Virus record (IMG/VR): IMGVR_UViG_3300033182_001015
Location: 1 to 60,986 of that record
Direction: 5' to 3' (one strand)
From: a virus
DNA length: 60,986 nucleotides
Shown here: positions 1 to 7,540 of the stretch, piece by piece
Numbering within the stretch: position 1 is the stretch's first letter
Layout of the letters: each line of letters starts with the position of its first letter
Translations under genes and position numbers: made by a program
The notes under the pieces: generated by a model
The model's database searches: none
What the model saw: only the letters and a program-made list of their open reading frames with translations
What the model was told of the DNA's origin: nothing

Positions 1-2
1 AA

Positions 3-773
3 GGTAATCCTGATGGTCCGCTTCCTAAGTGGGGTGAACCTGATGGTGTAGCTGATGCTATGAGCAAAACTCCAGGTCAAAAGAAAAAGAAAGTAGCAGA
101 AGAAGTCAAAACAATCAAAGTTGGCGAAGATGCTGTTGGTAGTGATAAGTGTCACTATGCTCTCGTCATGGATAGAAAAGTCACTGCAGTCGGTACGAAA
201 GACGAAATGTTGGCAAAGTGCAAAGAGGAGGGAGGCCGAGTTTGGGTGTCTACTAAAAAGGTTGGCGATATCGTAGAAGCAAAGTATGCGGTTGATATTG
301 AAGGCATGCCTCGTTTCTATATGGATTCAGATTCACCGGGCCGTGTCAAAGTTGCGCTGAGACAGATGTTAAAGAAAGCAAACGCTATTAAAAGTGTACA
401 ACGCACATATGATCCAGCAATCAAGGCAGATCTACGACAACGACTCAAAGATGCGAGTACGGATATGAAGACTAACTATGTCAATGAAGTACTGAAAAAA
501 TCAGATGATATGGGCAAATGGATAGACGACTTCAAAAAATCAGATGCACCACAATTTAAGGGCAAGTCTATGAAGAAGAGACGACAAATGGCTATCGCTG
601 CTAAACTTTCTGCGATGGAAGAAACAGGATCTTGGAAGAAAGATTCTGGTTGGAAAAAAGTTTCCGGTCCTCGCAAAGATGAGTTCGGTAACACAATTAA
701 GAAACAAAACATTGCTAAGCATCTTGCTAAAAAGGCAATGAATCAGACTAAAGCAATGAGAGATAAAAAATGA
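3..773 (+). CDS. Lysine-rich phage protein, 5' partial
   Basis: The frame is open from the first complete codon of the window (position 3), so the gene starts upstream; ATG at 60 is only the first Met seen. The visible part is very basic, especially the last 60 residues (GKSMKKRRQMA, KHLAKKAMNQ). The N-terminal part carries a Gly-Pro-Asp rich segment (NPDGPLPKWGEPDG). I see no catalytic motif and do not recognise the family. Its stop overlaps the ATG of the next small gene (ATGA), so the two are probably translationally coupled. The neighbouring small genes are virion-type, so a head or DNA-associated role is possible, but this is inference. Confidence 0.7.
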   Translation, partial: GNPDGPLPKWGEPDGVADAMSKTPGQKKKKVAEEVKTIKVGEDAVGSDKCHYALVMDRKVTAVGTKDEMLAKCKEEGGRVWVSTKKVGDIVEAKYAVDIEGMPRFYMDSDSPGRVKVALRQMLKKANAIKSVQRTYDPAIKADLRQRLKDASTDMKTNYVNEVLKKSDDMGKWIDDFKKSDAPQFKGKSMKKRRQMAIAAKLSAMEETGSWKKDSGWKKVSGPRKDEFGNTIKKQNIAKHLAKKAMNQTKAMRDKK

Positions 774-922
774 AAAAGTTTAAGGAATTTGTAACGGAGA
801 AAAAAGAATTGACTCCTGCACAAAAGAAACACATTGATGTAGACGATGATAATGATATCGACGCTGATGACTTCAAAAAGTTGCGAGCGAAGAAAGAGAA
901 AGCTGTCAAGGATGACGACTAA
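770..922 (+). CDS. 50-aa EF-hand-like peptide
   Basis: ATG at 770 overlaps the previous stop (ATGA) and the frame runs 50 codons to TAA at 920-922. The product is highly charged. Residues 24-35 (DVDDDNDIDADD) place acidic side chains at loop positions 1, 3, 5, 7, 9 and 12 with Ile at position 8. That is the layout of a single EF-hand or dockerin-type calcium loop, followed by a helix-like KKLRAKKEK segment. Calcium binding is inferred from this pattern alone. The stop codon overlaps the late-promoter-like box that precedes the next gene. Confidence 0.6.
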   Translation: MKKFKEFVTEKKELTPAQKKHIDVDDDNDIDADDFKKLRAKKEKAVKDDD

Positions 923-928
923 TAAATA
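921..928 (+). promoter_or_regulatory. T4-type late promoter box
   Basis: AATAAATA, one mismatch from the T4 late box TATAAATA. It lies 30 bp before the ATG at 959, which has a GGAG Shine-Dalgarno. It would start transcription of the 959 gene and the following virion-type genes. Confidence 0.5.
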
Positions 929-958
929 ACTGTTTAACACTAAGACGGAGAATAAGAA

Positions 959-1306
959 ATGTCTTTATTCGGTAAAAGAGACCAGAAGTCAGACGCACCT
1001 AAGTTTGTTGCGAAAGCAGAAACTGGTGAAACTGGACAAGATTTGTTCGGTAATGCTACTGACGGTGTATTTGGTGTAAGCGATGCTGAATCACAGGCAG
1101 CTCGTGGCGATGGTAAGGGTAGTGTGCCTCCCGGTTGGGTCCGCAAATATCCTCGCACTCGTAACGGTGTGACTGTTGATGTACACGAAACTCTTGCTTG
1201 TGTCAGCTCAATGACTACTGATGCAACTGATTTCGCCAATACATCTACATCAGATGTTGCTAACACTACTGGTACCGCTGACGATTCAGAATTTGCTGAT
1301 TCTTAA
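959..1306 (+). CDS. Small virion-type protein, unknown
   Basis: Encodes 115 residues from ATG 959, preceded by a GGAG-type ribosome site (cggagaataag). The N-terminal half is Gly/Asp/Ala rich. A central VPPGWVRKYPRTRNG segment is followed by VHETLACVSSM, and the C-terminus is Thr/Ser/Asp rich. The pattern GW-basic-stretch followed by ETL..xSM resembles small proteins of marine T4-like phages that I recall as hypothetical; I cannot assign a function. A late-type box upstream suggests expression with virion genes. Confidence 0.65.
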   Translation: MSLFGKRDQKSDAPKFVAKAETGETGQDLFGNATDGVFGVSDAESQAARGDGKGSVPPGWVRKYPRTRNGVTVDVHETLACVSSMTTDATDFANTSTSDVANTTGTADDSEFADS

Positions 1307-1322
1307 TCATAAGTAGTTTGTT

Positions 1323-1712
1323 ATGACACCATTGAATGAGTCTAACTTTTTGTTATACGCTGCGGCGAACTACACCAATACGGTGTATGATACTGAAGAA
1401 TTTTATGATGATTTGAAGAGGTTCAAGTATCTAAAGCGTCTCTTCTCAAGATACATCGAGAAGGGTGAATTGAAAGAAAGATTGATTCTCAACCATATTA
1501 TTACATTATATAATGTCTTTACACATGATGCTGCTACTCGCATGTTATTTTATAAGATAGGTGAGGAGCATTGGGAAATACTTAAGACATTTTTATTGTT
1601 TCTTCAGAATATGCCGCAAGTAATATACGACATACAGTTTGAAGGGTGTCACATCAAATCTGAAATGATTTCAGTAGATTTAAAGATCGCAGAAGTACTA
1701 AGGAACATATAG
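1323..1712 (+). CDS. Conserved T4-like phage protein, unknown
   Basis: Encodes 129 residues rich in Tyr, Leu and Phe and probably all-helical. It begins with NESNFLLYAA and includes the repeated hydrophobic segments LILNHIITLYNVF and FLLFLQNMPQVI. No catalytic motif is visible. Small helical proteins of this kind accompany structural genes in marine T4-like phages, which is recalled family knowledge rather than a search result. The stop TAG shares its final G with the GTG start of the next gene, indicating tight coupling. Confidence 0.6.
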   Translation: MTPLNESNFLLYAAANYTNTVYDTEEFYDDLKRFKYLKRLFSRYIEKGELKERLILNHIITLYNVFTHDAATRMLFYKIGEEHWEILKTFLLFLQNMPQVIYDIQFEGCHIKSEMISVDLKIAEVLRNI

Positions 1713-1852
1713 TGGCTAAAGCAGCAATCGGCGGAAAAGCAATCATCGAGCCTAATAATAAAGGGACCAGTATCGGCCGCAAGAATATTAAGATGGCATC
1801 GATGAATAAGTCTAGTAAGCGTAGCTTTAAGAAGTATCGAGGTCAGGGATAA
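1712..1852 (+). CDS. 46-aa basic peptide, GTG start
   Basis: The frame opens with GTG at 1712, overlapping the previous TAG by one base, and ends with TAA at 1850-1852 overlapping the next ATG. The product is Lys/Arg/Ser/Gly rich (KKTS-like segment NNKGTSIGRKN, then SKRSFKKYRGQG). Short proteins ending in SYKKYRGQG-like sequence occur in marine T4-like phages as I recall. The function is unknown; the basic composition would fit nucleic acid or capsid binding. One-base overlaps on both sides support it being a real gene. Confidence 0.6.
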   Translation: MAKAAIGGKAIIEPNNKGTSIGRKNIKMASMNKSSKRSFKKYRGQG

Positions 1853-2358
1853 TGGCGAAAGGTGCAATAGATCTAGCGGCGATTTACATGTTTTTAAAGC
1901 GGTTAGTAACACCTTTCGATCAATGGGATGCCTACAAAACTGGTCTTATCGACAAAGATGGTAAGGTAATTGTTGATAAAGCAGACCGTACACCTGAGCA
2001 GAACAAATCGTTCGGTTACTTCGATAGACTTGTTGCTAATCTGAAAAAGCTATTAGGTAAAATACCTGGTGGCAAATCACGTATCGCTTCATTTGCAGCG
2101 GCGCTCTTACTTTTGCGTGAGAAAAATATCGATCCTGATGATATTGAGTATCTAGAAGAATGTTTGCAACACTATATGAAAGAAGCGGAAATGCTAGTTG
2201 AAGAGGGAGAAGGTGGCCCAACTAATTCTACATCGATGGGCCCTGGTATGGGTGATGATCCTCAAGCATTTCCAAAGAAAAAGAAAAGAAAAACACAATT
2301 CATCACGCGCAACTACATTGAAGTCAATGGTAAGCGCAAACGTATTTTTAAGGGCTAA
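1852..2358 (+). CDS. Conserved phage protein with basic C-terminus
   Basis: Encodes 168 residues from ATG 1852. The N-terminal 100 residues look globular and helical (FLKRLVTPFDQWDAYKTGLID, then LRREKN-type helices ending LEECLQHYMKEAEML). They are followed by a Gly/Met/Pro linker and a KKKKRK basic cluster before ITRNYIEVNGKRKRIFKG. I recall proteins with the FDQWDAYKTGLID segment in T4-like phages but know no function. It is coupled to the preceding 46-aa gene and ends two bases before the next ATG. Confidence 0.6.
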   Translation: MAKGAIDLAAIYMFLKRLVTPFDQWDAYKTGLIDKDGKVIVDKADRTPEQNKSFGYFDRLVANLKKLLGKIPGGKSRIASFAAALLLLREKNIDPDDIEYLEECLQHYMKEAEMLVEEGEGGPTNSTSMGPGMGDDPQAFPKKKKRKTQFITRNYIEVNGKRKRIFKG

Positions 2359-2360
2359 CC

Positions 2361-2645
2361 ATGGCTGAAACACATGCAAAACGTTTAGATCGTATCGAAG
2401 AGAAGATCGACAAGATGACTGATGCAATGATCTCTCTTGCGCGTGCTGAAGAGAAGCTTATTCAGATAGAGAAGAATAATCATGCAGCTTTTGAACGTCT
2501 CAATCGCTTCTCTGCTAAGCTAGACGATATCGAGAAGAAGGTTGATGACAATGCTCATACCGTCTCGATCATCAATCGTCTCTTTTGGATTGTGACTATT
2601 GCCGTCGCATCCGTAGTCGTATCACAGCACTTCCCCTTTATATAA
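2361..2645 (+). CDS. Coiled-coil protein with C-terminal membrane anchor
   Basis: Encodes 94 residues. Residues 5-65 form long amphipathic helices with heptad-like spacing (RLDRIEEKIDKM, KLDDIEKKVDDN). Residues 72-90 (LFWIVTIAVASVVVSQHF) form a hydrophobic segment. This architecture resembles XhlA-type haemolysin or holin-accessory proteins of phages, so a membrane or lysis role is possible. I see no dedicated endolysin next to it, and the call rests on architecture only. Confidence 0.6.
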   Translation: MAETHAKRLDRIEEKIDKMTDAMISLARAEEKLIQIEKNNHAAFERLNRFSAKLDDIEKKVDDNAHTVSIINRLFWIVTIAVASVVVSQHFPFI

Positions 2646-2648
2646 GCA

Positions 2649-2676
2649 TGTACATTACTTGAAATAGCGGTATAAT
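2649..2676 (+). promoter_or_regulatory. Early-type promoter TGTACA-N16-TATAAT
   Basis: TGTACA (2649-2654), 16 bp spacer, then perfect TATAAT (2671-2676), 28 bp before the primase ATG. The same TGTACA/-10 arrangement recurs upstream of other early genes in this window. Confidence 0.6.
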
Positions 2677-2704
2677 AGCTCTATCGCTATTCAGGTATTT
2701 TATT

Positions 2705-3718
2705 ATGTGGTTAGAACAAAAATATATTGGTTTGATCTCCAACCGATTAGACCGATTTAAAAGAGTCAAGGCTCAACACTACAACTTTAGGTGCCCTGTT
2801 TGTGGAGACTCCAGAAAAAATAAGTACAAAGCACGTGGTTGGATATTTCCGAAAGACGATGGCGGATATTTGTACCATTGTCATAATTGTAGCATTACTT
2901 TGGGTATCGATAAACTCCTTGAGTTCGTCGATCCAATAGTATATCAGGAATTTATCCGCGAGAAGATCAGCGAAAATCTGATTCCTCAAGAAAGAAAGGT
3001 ATCAGAGGCTGAAGTACTCGCCGTTAAAATGAAACCTCCCAAGTTCGTTAAATCTAGCGAGCTAAAAAATCTCAAAAAAATCTCGCAATTATCTCACGAT
3101 CATCCCGCCAAGGCATATATAAACAAGAGACAAATTCCTACATCATATCATACTAAGCTGTTCTATGCTCCGCGGTTCAAGCAATTCGTTAACAGCGTGA
3201 TACCAGGAAAGTTTGATACATTAGATAACGATGAACCACGTCTCATTATACCGTTTCTCGATGAGGACAAGAACCTCTTCGGATTTCAGGGACGATCCTT
3301 CCGTAAGGACGGCATACGGTATATAACAATAATGATCGATTCTCAGAAGTCGAAAGTGTTCGGCTTAGATACCTGTGATCGCTCTAAAACTCACTACATT
3401 CTCGAAGGTCCAATTGATTCGATGTTTGTAGATAACTCAATCGCGATGGCAGGTGGTTCCATTGATTGGGATCTAGTGAATGAAAATAGCGTTTTTGTTT
3501 ACGATAATGAACCGCGATCACGTGAAACATGTGCTAAGATTGAGAAGACAATAGATAAAGGATATAAGGTGGTCATATTCCCAGAGACGATCAAATCGAA
3601 GGATGTCAATGATATGATTTTGTCGTCCGAGACTATGTACATCAACGAAGTTTTAAGAGATAATATATCTTCTGGACTTGAAGCAAAGATACATTACATG
3701 GCATGGAAAAGGATATGA
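2705..3718 (+). CDS. 61: DNA primase, T4 gp61-like
   Basis: Synthesises RNA primers on the lagging strand together with the gp41 helicase (known role of the family). The N-terminus carries a zinc ribbon with Cys30-x2-Cys33 (CPVCGDS) and Cys59-x2-Cys62 (YHCHNC). A TOPRIM-like region follows: LEGPIDSMF near residue 232 provides the acidic residue, and VYDNEPRSRE near 264 resembles the DxD-type motif. At 337 residues it matches the size of T4 gp61 (about 340). It starts a run of replication genes behind a strong promoter and its stop overlaps the next ATG. Confidence 0.88.
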   Translation: MWLEQKYIGLISNRLDRFKRVKAQHYNFRCPVCGDSRKNKYKARGWIFPKDDGGYLYHCHNCSITLGIDKLLEFVDPIVYQEFIREKISENLIPQERKVSEAEVLAVKMKPPKFVKSSELKNLKKISQLSHDHPAKAYINKRQIPTSYHTKLFYAPRFKQFVNSVIPGKFDTLDNDEPRLIIPFLDEDKNLFGFQGRSFRKDGIRYITIMIDSQKSKVFGLDTCDRSKTHYILEGPIDSMFVDNSIAMAGGSIDWDLVNENSVFVYDNEPRSRETCAKIEKTIDKGYKVVIFPETIKSKDVNDMILSSETMYINEVLRDNISSGLEAKIHYMAWKRI

Positions 3719-3942
3719 ATCATCTATTGATTTCGACATTTATTAATGAAGACAACGCTCGCAAAGCTGAAGTCTTTAAAGATAAGTATCATTATGGTGT
3801 ACATATGTACGAACGAGAAACAAGGGCTTGGGGATATGGCCGTTGGATTCTTCGACGTACTGAGTTGTTAGAAAAACATAATGTACACTATGCAGAAGAT
3901 TTAGCAGAAAATTACGTCGAACGATGGGGTGCATTCAAATGA
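3715..3942 (+). CDS. Small conserved phage protein, unknown
   Basis: I place the start at ATG 3715 because it overlaps the primase stop (ATGA) and has aaaagga just upstream; an ATG at 3703 inside the primase gene is possible but less likely. The 75-residue product contains RETRAWGYGRWILRRTELLEKH, an aromatic and basic segment, and an acidic C-terminal helix. I do not recognise the family. Coupling to the primase and to the next gene suggests a replication-region accessory. Confidence 0.55.
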   Translation: MNHLLISTFINEDNARKAEVFKDKYHYGVHMYERETRAWGYGRWILRRTELLEKHNVHYAEDLAENYVERWGAFK

Positions 3943-4154
3943 GTGTAGAAATGACAGTCTTTATCACACTTTCATTAATGTTTATTTCTTATCATGTGGG
4001 CAATCTTATCGGTAAAGCAGAAGCATATCACGCAGGATTCTTAGTCGGTGCAAGTAATGGTATCGATAAGATTCTACAAGTTCTAAAGAAAGACTACGGT
4101 ATAATCATGGGTTATGATGATATCGTAGTCGAAGCAGATAATAAGGCAGAATAA
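3939..4154 (+). CDS. Small membrane protein
   Basis: Start chosen at ATG 3939, overlapping the previous TGA; an in-frame ATG at 3924 would begin inside the upstream gene. The 71-residue product has an N-terminal hydrophobic segment (MTVFITLSLMFISYHVGNLIG), a second mildly hydrophobic Gly/Ala stretch and a charged C-terminus. It is a probable inner-membrane protein of unknown role. It ends immediately before the ATG of the nuclease gene. Confidence 0.55.
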   Translation: MSVEMTVFITLSLMFISYHVGNLIGKAEAYHAGFLVGASNGIDKILQVLKKDYGIIMGYDDIVVEADNKAE

Positions 4155-4592
4155 ATGTTTAGATACAATTGCGTAATTCGCAGGGTGGTCGATGGCGACA
4201 CTGTGGATGTAGATATCGATCTCGGTTTCGGGATCTGGCAACATAACGAGCGAGTACGTATTCACGGTATCGATACTCCTGAATCACGAACTCGAGATAA
4301 AATAGAAAAACAGTTTGGATTGCTTGCGAAGAAGTTTGTAGAAGGACGCTTGCCAGTAGGATCTAAACAAGTACTCGTTACCGAAAAACCTGGTGACGAT
4401 GCAAAGGGTAAATTCGGCCGAATTTTGGGGAAGTTCGAAGTATATGATGGCGAAACTGACAGTACCATGTTTTTAGGAGATATTATGATCCGCGAAGGTC
4501 ATGCAGTTCCTTATTTTGGTTTAAGTAAGGAAGCGATCAAGGAGGCACATCTTGCCAATCGTCAAAAACTGCATGAACGCGGAGTTATCTAA
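4155..4592 (+). CDS. Staphylococcal-nuclease-like (thermonuclease) protein
   Basis: The 145-residue protein has the SNase fold signature: VVDGDTVDVDIDLGF near residues 10-23 contains the metal-binding Asp residues. RVRIHGIDTPESRTRD near 33-48 contains the catalytic Arg and Glu, and GKFGRILGKF near 92 supplies the second Arg. Members hydrolyse DNA or RNA phosphodiesters with calcium. In this replication operon it could degrade host DNA for nucleotide salvage ahead of NrdA, which is an inference. No signal peptide is present, so it should act in the cytoplasm. Confidence 0.8.
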   Translation: MFRYNCVIRRVVDGDTVDVDIDLGFGIWQHNERVRIHGIDTPESRTRDKIEKQFGLLAKKFVEGRLPVGSKQVLVTEKPGDDAKGKFGRILGKFEVYDGETDSTMFLGDIMIREGHAVPYFGLSKEAIKEAHLANRQKLHERGVI

Positions 4593-6895
4593 TGATTCAG
4601 AACATTCAAGTTACGAAGAGAGATGGTGAAAAAGAAGTACTAGATCTCGAAAAGTTCCATCGTGTAGCTGCGTACGCTTGTGATGGTCTTAACGGTGTAT
4701 CTGCCTCAGAACTCGAAATCAAAACACATATTCAGTTTTATAACAATATCAAAACTGTCGATGTACAGGAGATGTTGATCAAAGCTGCTGCTGATTTGAT
4801 TACCGAAGAAACACCGAACTATCAATATGTAGCAGGCCGTCTTATTAATTATGGGCTGCGTAAGGAAGTCTACGGTAAGTTCGAACCACCCTCATTAGTA
4901 GAACACATCATCGAGAATATTTCATTTGGTCGTTACGATGGTGTGCTCATGAACAAATATAGTCGAGAAGACATTGAGTTTCTCGATACAAAGATTGACC
5001 ATGATCGAGACTTTGCTTTAACTTATGCCGCAATGGAACAAATGCGTGGTAAGTATCTCGTCAAAGATCGAGTGACCGGTGAAATTTTTGAAACACCTCA
5101 GATGGCGATGATGTGTATCGCTATGACACTGTTTGCAGATTACGAAAAGAACAGAATGGACTGGGTTGTGAAGCTGTATAACGCACTCAGTAATTTTGAT
5201 ATTAGTTTGCCTACACCAATTATGGCGGGAGTACGAACGCCTCAACGACAGTTCTCGTCATGCGTACTTATCGAGACTGATGACTCACTGGATTCTATTA
5301 ATGCAACGGCTTCGTCAATTGTCAAATACGTTTCTCAAAAAGCTGGTATCGGCGTCGGTGCCGGTCGCATCCGTGCTTTGGGTTCTGCTGTGCGCAACGG
5401 TGATACTAGTCATACTGGTATTATCCCCTTTCTTAAGTATTTTCAAAGTGCTGTTAAATCTTGTTCTCAAGGCGGCGTCCGTGGTGGGGCGGCAACTATA
5501 TATTACCCCATTTGGCACCTCGAAGTAGAAGATCTGCTAGTACTGAAGAACAATAAAGGTACCGAAGAGAATCGTGTCCGCAATATGGATTATGGTGTGC
5601 AATTCAACCAAGTCATGTACGAGCGACTCGTCAAAGGCGAAGACATTACTCTGTTCTCACCTCATGAATGTAAAGATATGTACGAAGCATTCTTTACTGA
5701 CACCGATAAGTTCCGTGAATTGTATGAGAAGTATGAGCGCAAGACTTCTATTTTGAAACGTTCTATTCCTGCTCGTGATCTGTTTTCAGCATTCATGCAA
5801 GAGCGAAAGGACACTGGACGTATCTATTTGATGAATGTTGATAACTCTAATGACCACGGCGCATTTAAGAAAGAGCTTGCACCGATTCGTCAGTCGAATC
5901 TCTGCTGCGAAATCAACCTACCGACTACACCACTCAACGATCTACACGATGAGAATGGCGAGATCAGCCTATGTACTCTGGCAGCTATCAATTGGGGCAA
6001 CGTCAAGAAACCAGCTGACTTTGCGTTGCCTTGCGAATTGGCTGTACGTGCACTCGATGCATTGCTCGATTATCAAGACTATCCGGTCAAGGCCGCTTTT
6101 GTGGGCTCTATGAATCGTCGACCTCTTGGTGTTGGTATCATCAACTTTGCACATTGGTTAGCGAAGAACGATACTAACTATCAAGATCCTAATCTCAAGC
6201 TAGTACACGAATATGCTGAGGCATGGTCATACTACTTGATTCAAGCATCTGCTGTACTTGCCGCTGAGAAAGGAGCATGTCTCAAGTCTGAAGAAACGAA
6301 ATATCATGAGGGTGTATTGCCTATCGACACTTATAAGCGTACAGTCGATGAATTGATCGAACCAAATTATAAAATGAATTGGGACGAGTTGCGTGATCTA
6401 CTCAAAAAGGTTGGTATTCGTAATTCAACACTGATGGCGCTGATGCCTGCTGAGACGTCTGCGCAGATCAGTAATAGTACGAATGGTATTGAACCTCCTC
6501 GCTCTCTTATCTCCGTGAAGCAATCAAAAGACGGTGTGCTGAAACAGGTCGTACCTCAAATTGGCCGTCTCAAGAACAAGTACGATTTACTTTGGGATCA
6601 AAAGTCACCTGAAGGTTATCTCAAGATCATGGCTGTATTGCAGAAGTTTATCGATCAAGGTATCTCAGTTAATACTAGCTACAATCCTCTGCACTATGAT
6701 GAAGAGAAGATTCCACTGTCACTCATGATGCAACACATGTTGATGTTCTATAAGTATGGTGGCAAGCAACTTTACTACAATAACACTTATGACGGAGCTG
6801 GCGAAATCACAGACGAACGTGATCCACCACTTGAAAAAGAACCTGCAGTATGTGATCTGAGTAATCCCGAAGACTGTGACGCTTGTAAGATATGA
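4592..6895 (+). CDS. nrdA: Class Ia ribonucleotide reductase, large subunit
   Basis: Reduces ribonucleoside diphosphates to deoxyribonucleotides. The 767-residue protein has an N-terminal ATP-cone region (residues 1-90) and the catalytic barrel with Cys224 (FSSCVLI). NLCCE at 436-440 holds the thiyl Cys438 and Glu440, and Cys461 (SLCTLAAINWG) is the redox partner of Cys224. LYYNNT is the radical-transfer Tyr pair, and the C-terminal CDACKI is the mobile redox Cys pair. All expected residues are present. The gene starts one base inside the nuclease stop and its own stop overlaps a small membrane gene; nrdB lies 650 bp downstream. Confidence 0.95.
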   Translation: MIQNIQVTKRDGEKEVLDLEKFHRVAAYACDGLNGVSASELEIKTHIQFYNNIKTVDVQEMLIKAAADLITEETPNYQYVAGRLINYGLRKEVYGKFEPPSLVEHIIENISFGRYDGVLMNKYSREDIEFLDTKIDHDRDFALTYAAMEQMRGKYLVKDRVTGEIFETPQMAMMCIAMTLFADYEKNRMDWVVKLYNALSNFDISLPTPIMAGVRTPQRQFSSCVLIETDDSLDSINATASSIVKYVSQKAGIGVGAGRIRALGSAVRNGDTSHTGIIPFLKYFQSAVKSCSQGGVRGGAATIYYPIWHLEVEDLLVLKNNKGTEENRVRNMDYGVQFNQVMYERLVKGEDITLFSPHECKDMYEAFFTDTDKFRELYEKYERKTSILKRSIPARDLFSAFMQERKDTGRIYLMNVDNSNDHGAFKKELAPIRQSNLCCEINLPTTPLNDLHDENGEISLCTLAAINWGNVKKPADFALPCELAVRALDALLDYQDYPVKAAFVGSMNRRPLGVGIINFAHWLAKNDTNYQDPNLKLVHEYAEAWSYYLIQASAVLAAEKGACLKSEETKYHEGVLPIDTYKRTVDELIEPNYKMNWDELRDLLKKVGIRNSTLMALMPAETSAQISNSTNGIEPPRSLISVKQSKDGVLKQVVPQIGRLKNKYDLLWDQKSPEGYLKIMAVLQKFIDQGISVNTSYNPLHYDEEKIPLSLMMQHMLMFYKYGGKQLYYNNTYDGAGEITDERDPPLEKEPAVCDLSNPEDCDACKI

Positions 6896-7038
6896 AACAC
6901 TTAGAAGAAAATAACGTCACATATTTCCAGCATTTGCGTTTTGCTTGGACTGTAGCTTTTATTCTTCTTGTACATGGTCTTATACCTTTTGTATGGACAG
7001 ACCGCGGTTCTCAACTTCTTTGTAAAGACGATGATTAA
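6892..7038 (+). CDS. DUF6356-like small membrane protein
   Basis: ATG at 6892 overlaps the nrdA stop (ATGA); 48 codons to TAA 7036-7038, which overlaps the next ATG. The sequence has the layout TYFQHLRFAWTVAF followed by HGLIPFVWTDRGS. This matches the order I recall for DUF6356 (a YxxHxxFA segment, then a hydrophobic helix ending in HxxxPFxFxxxGS). One transmembrane helix spans residues 17-35. The function of the family is unknown to me. Its lodging between nrdA and nrdB looks like operon filler conserved by coupling. Confidence 0.6.
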   Translation: MKHLEENNVTYFQHLRFAWTVAFILLVHGLIPFVWTDRGSQLLCKDDD

Positions 7039-7247
7039 TGGAAGATAAAAAGTCAAAAGCATTAAAAGAAGTTATTGACAAATATCCAGAGACACTTGAT
7101 ATTTTGAAAGATGACTATGTTGAATTTCATGAAAATTATAAAGAAGCACTAGCAGATTATACAAGAGTAAGAGAAGATAATGAGCGATACAGACATCGAA
7201 AAAAAGTCGCTAAGCGAAGAAGAGATAAGCAATCTAACGGCGACTGA
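7038..7247 (+). CDS. Small charged coiled-coil protein
   Basis: Encodes 69 residues, nearly all charged or polar, predicted to be a single long helix (KALKEVIDKYPETLDILKDD, then a basic RHRKKVAKRRRDKQ tail). No motif recognised. The start overlaps the preceding TAA by one base. Its 3' end overlaps the next gene by 68 bases, unusual among otherwise minimal overlaps. The 7180 start is supported by gagaagataATG. Confidence 0.5.
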   Translation: MEDKKSKALKEVIDKYPETLDILKDDYVEFHENYKEALADYTRVREDNERYRHRKKVAKRRRDKQSNGD

Positions 7248-7539
7248 TCTACATGAGATTGCTGAATCACATGATCAAATATTTGAGTCAGTAACACCTA
7301 AGAATACTCTAGATTGGTATATTAAATGGGCTTCAAGTATTATTATTCTTGGCGCGATCTCTGTTCGAGCATCGGGTGTACCAGAATTACTTTGGATAGA
7401 TATGCTATTATCATGGATCGGTGGAGTAGGATGGTTCATCGTATCGTATATGTGGCGAGATAGAGCACTTATTCTTTTGAACGGTGTAATCAGTATTATG
7501 CTGTTCGGTGGATTAATTAATTATTTTTTTGGAAATTAA
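7180..7539 (+). CDS. Two- to three-helix membrane protein
   Basis: Encodes 119 residues. An acidic N-terminal cytoplasmic segment (residues 1-45) is followed by hydrophobic segments near 50-66 (WASSIIILGAISVRA), 71-92 (LLWIDMLLSWIGGVGWFIVSY) and 97-117 (ALILLNGVISIMLFGGLINY). The arrangement recalls small membrane proteins of marine phages, possibly DUF6552-like, but I am unsure. It sits directly upstream of nrdB and overlaps the previous gene by 68 bases. Confidence 0.55.
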   Translation: MSDTDIEKKSLSEEEISNLTATDLHEIAESHDQIFESVTPKNTLDWYIKWASSIIILGAISVRASGVPELLWIDMLLSWIGGVGWFIVSYMWRDRALILLNGVISIMLFGGLINYFFGN

Positions 7540-7540
7540 A

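Noticed and set aside
2659-2676. TTGAAA as -35 for the primase promoter
   Set aside because: It lies only 6 bp before TATAAT. TGTACA at 2649 has the right 16-bp spacing.
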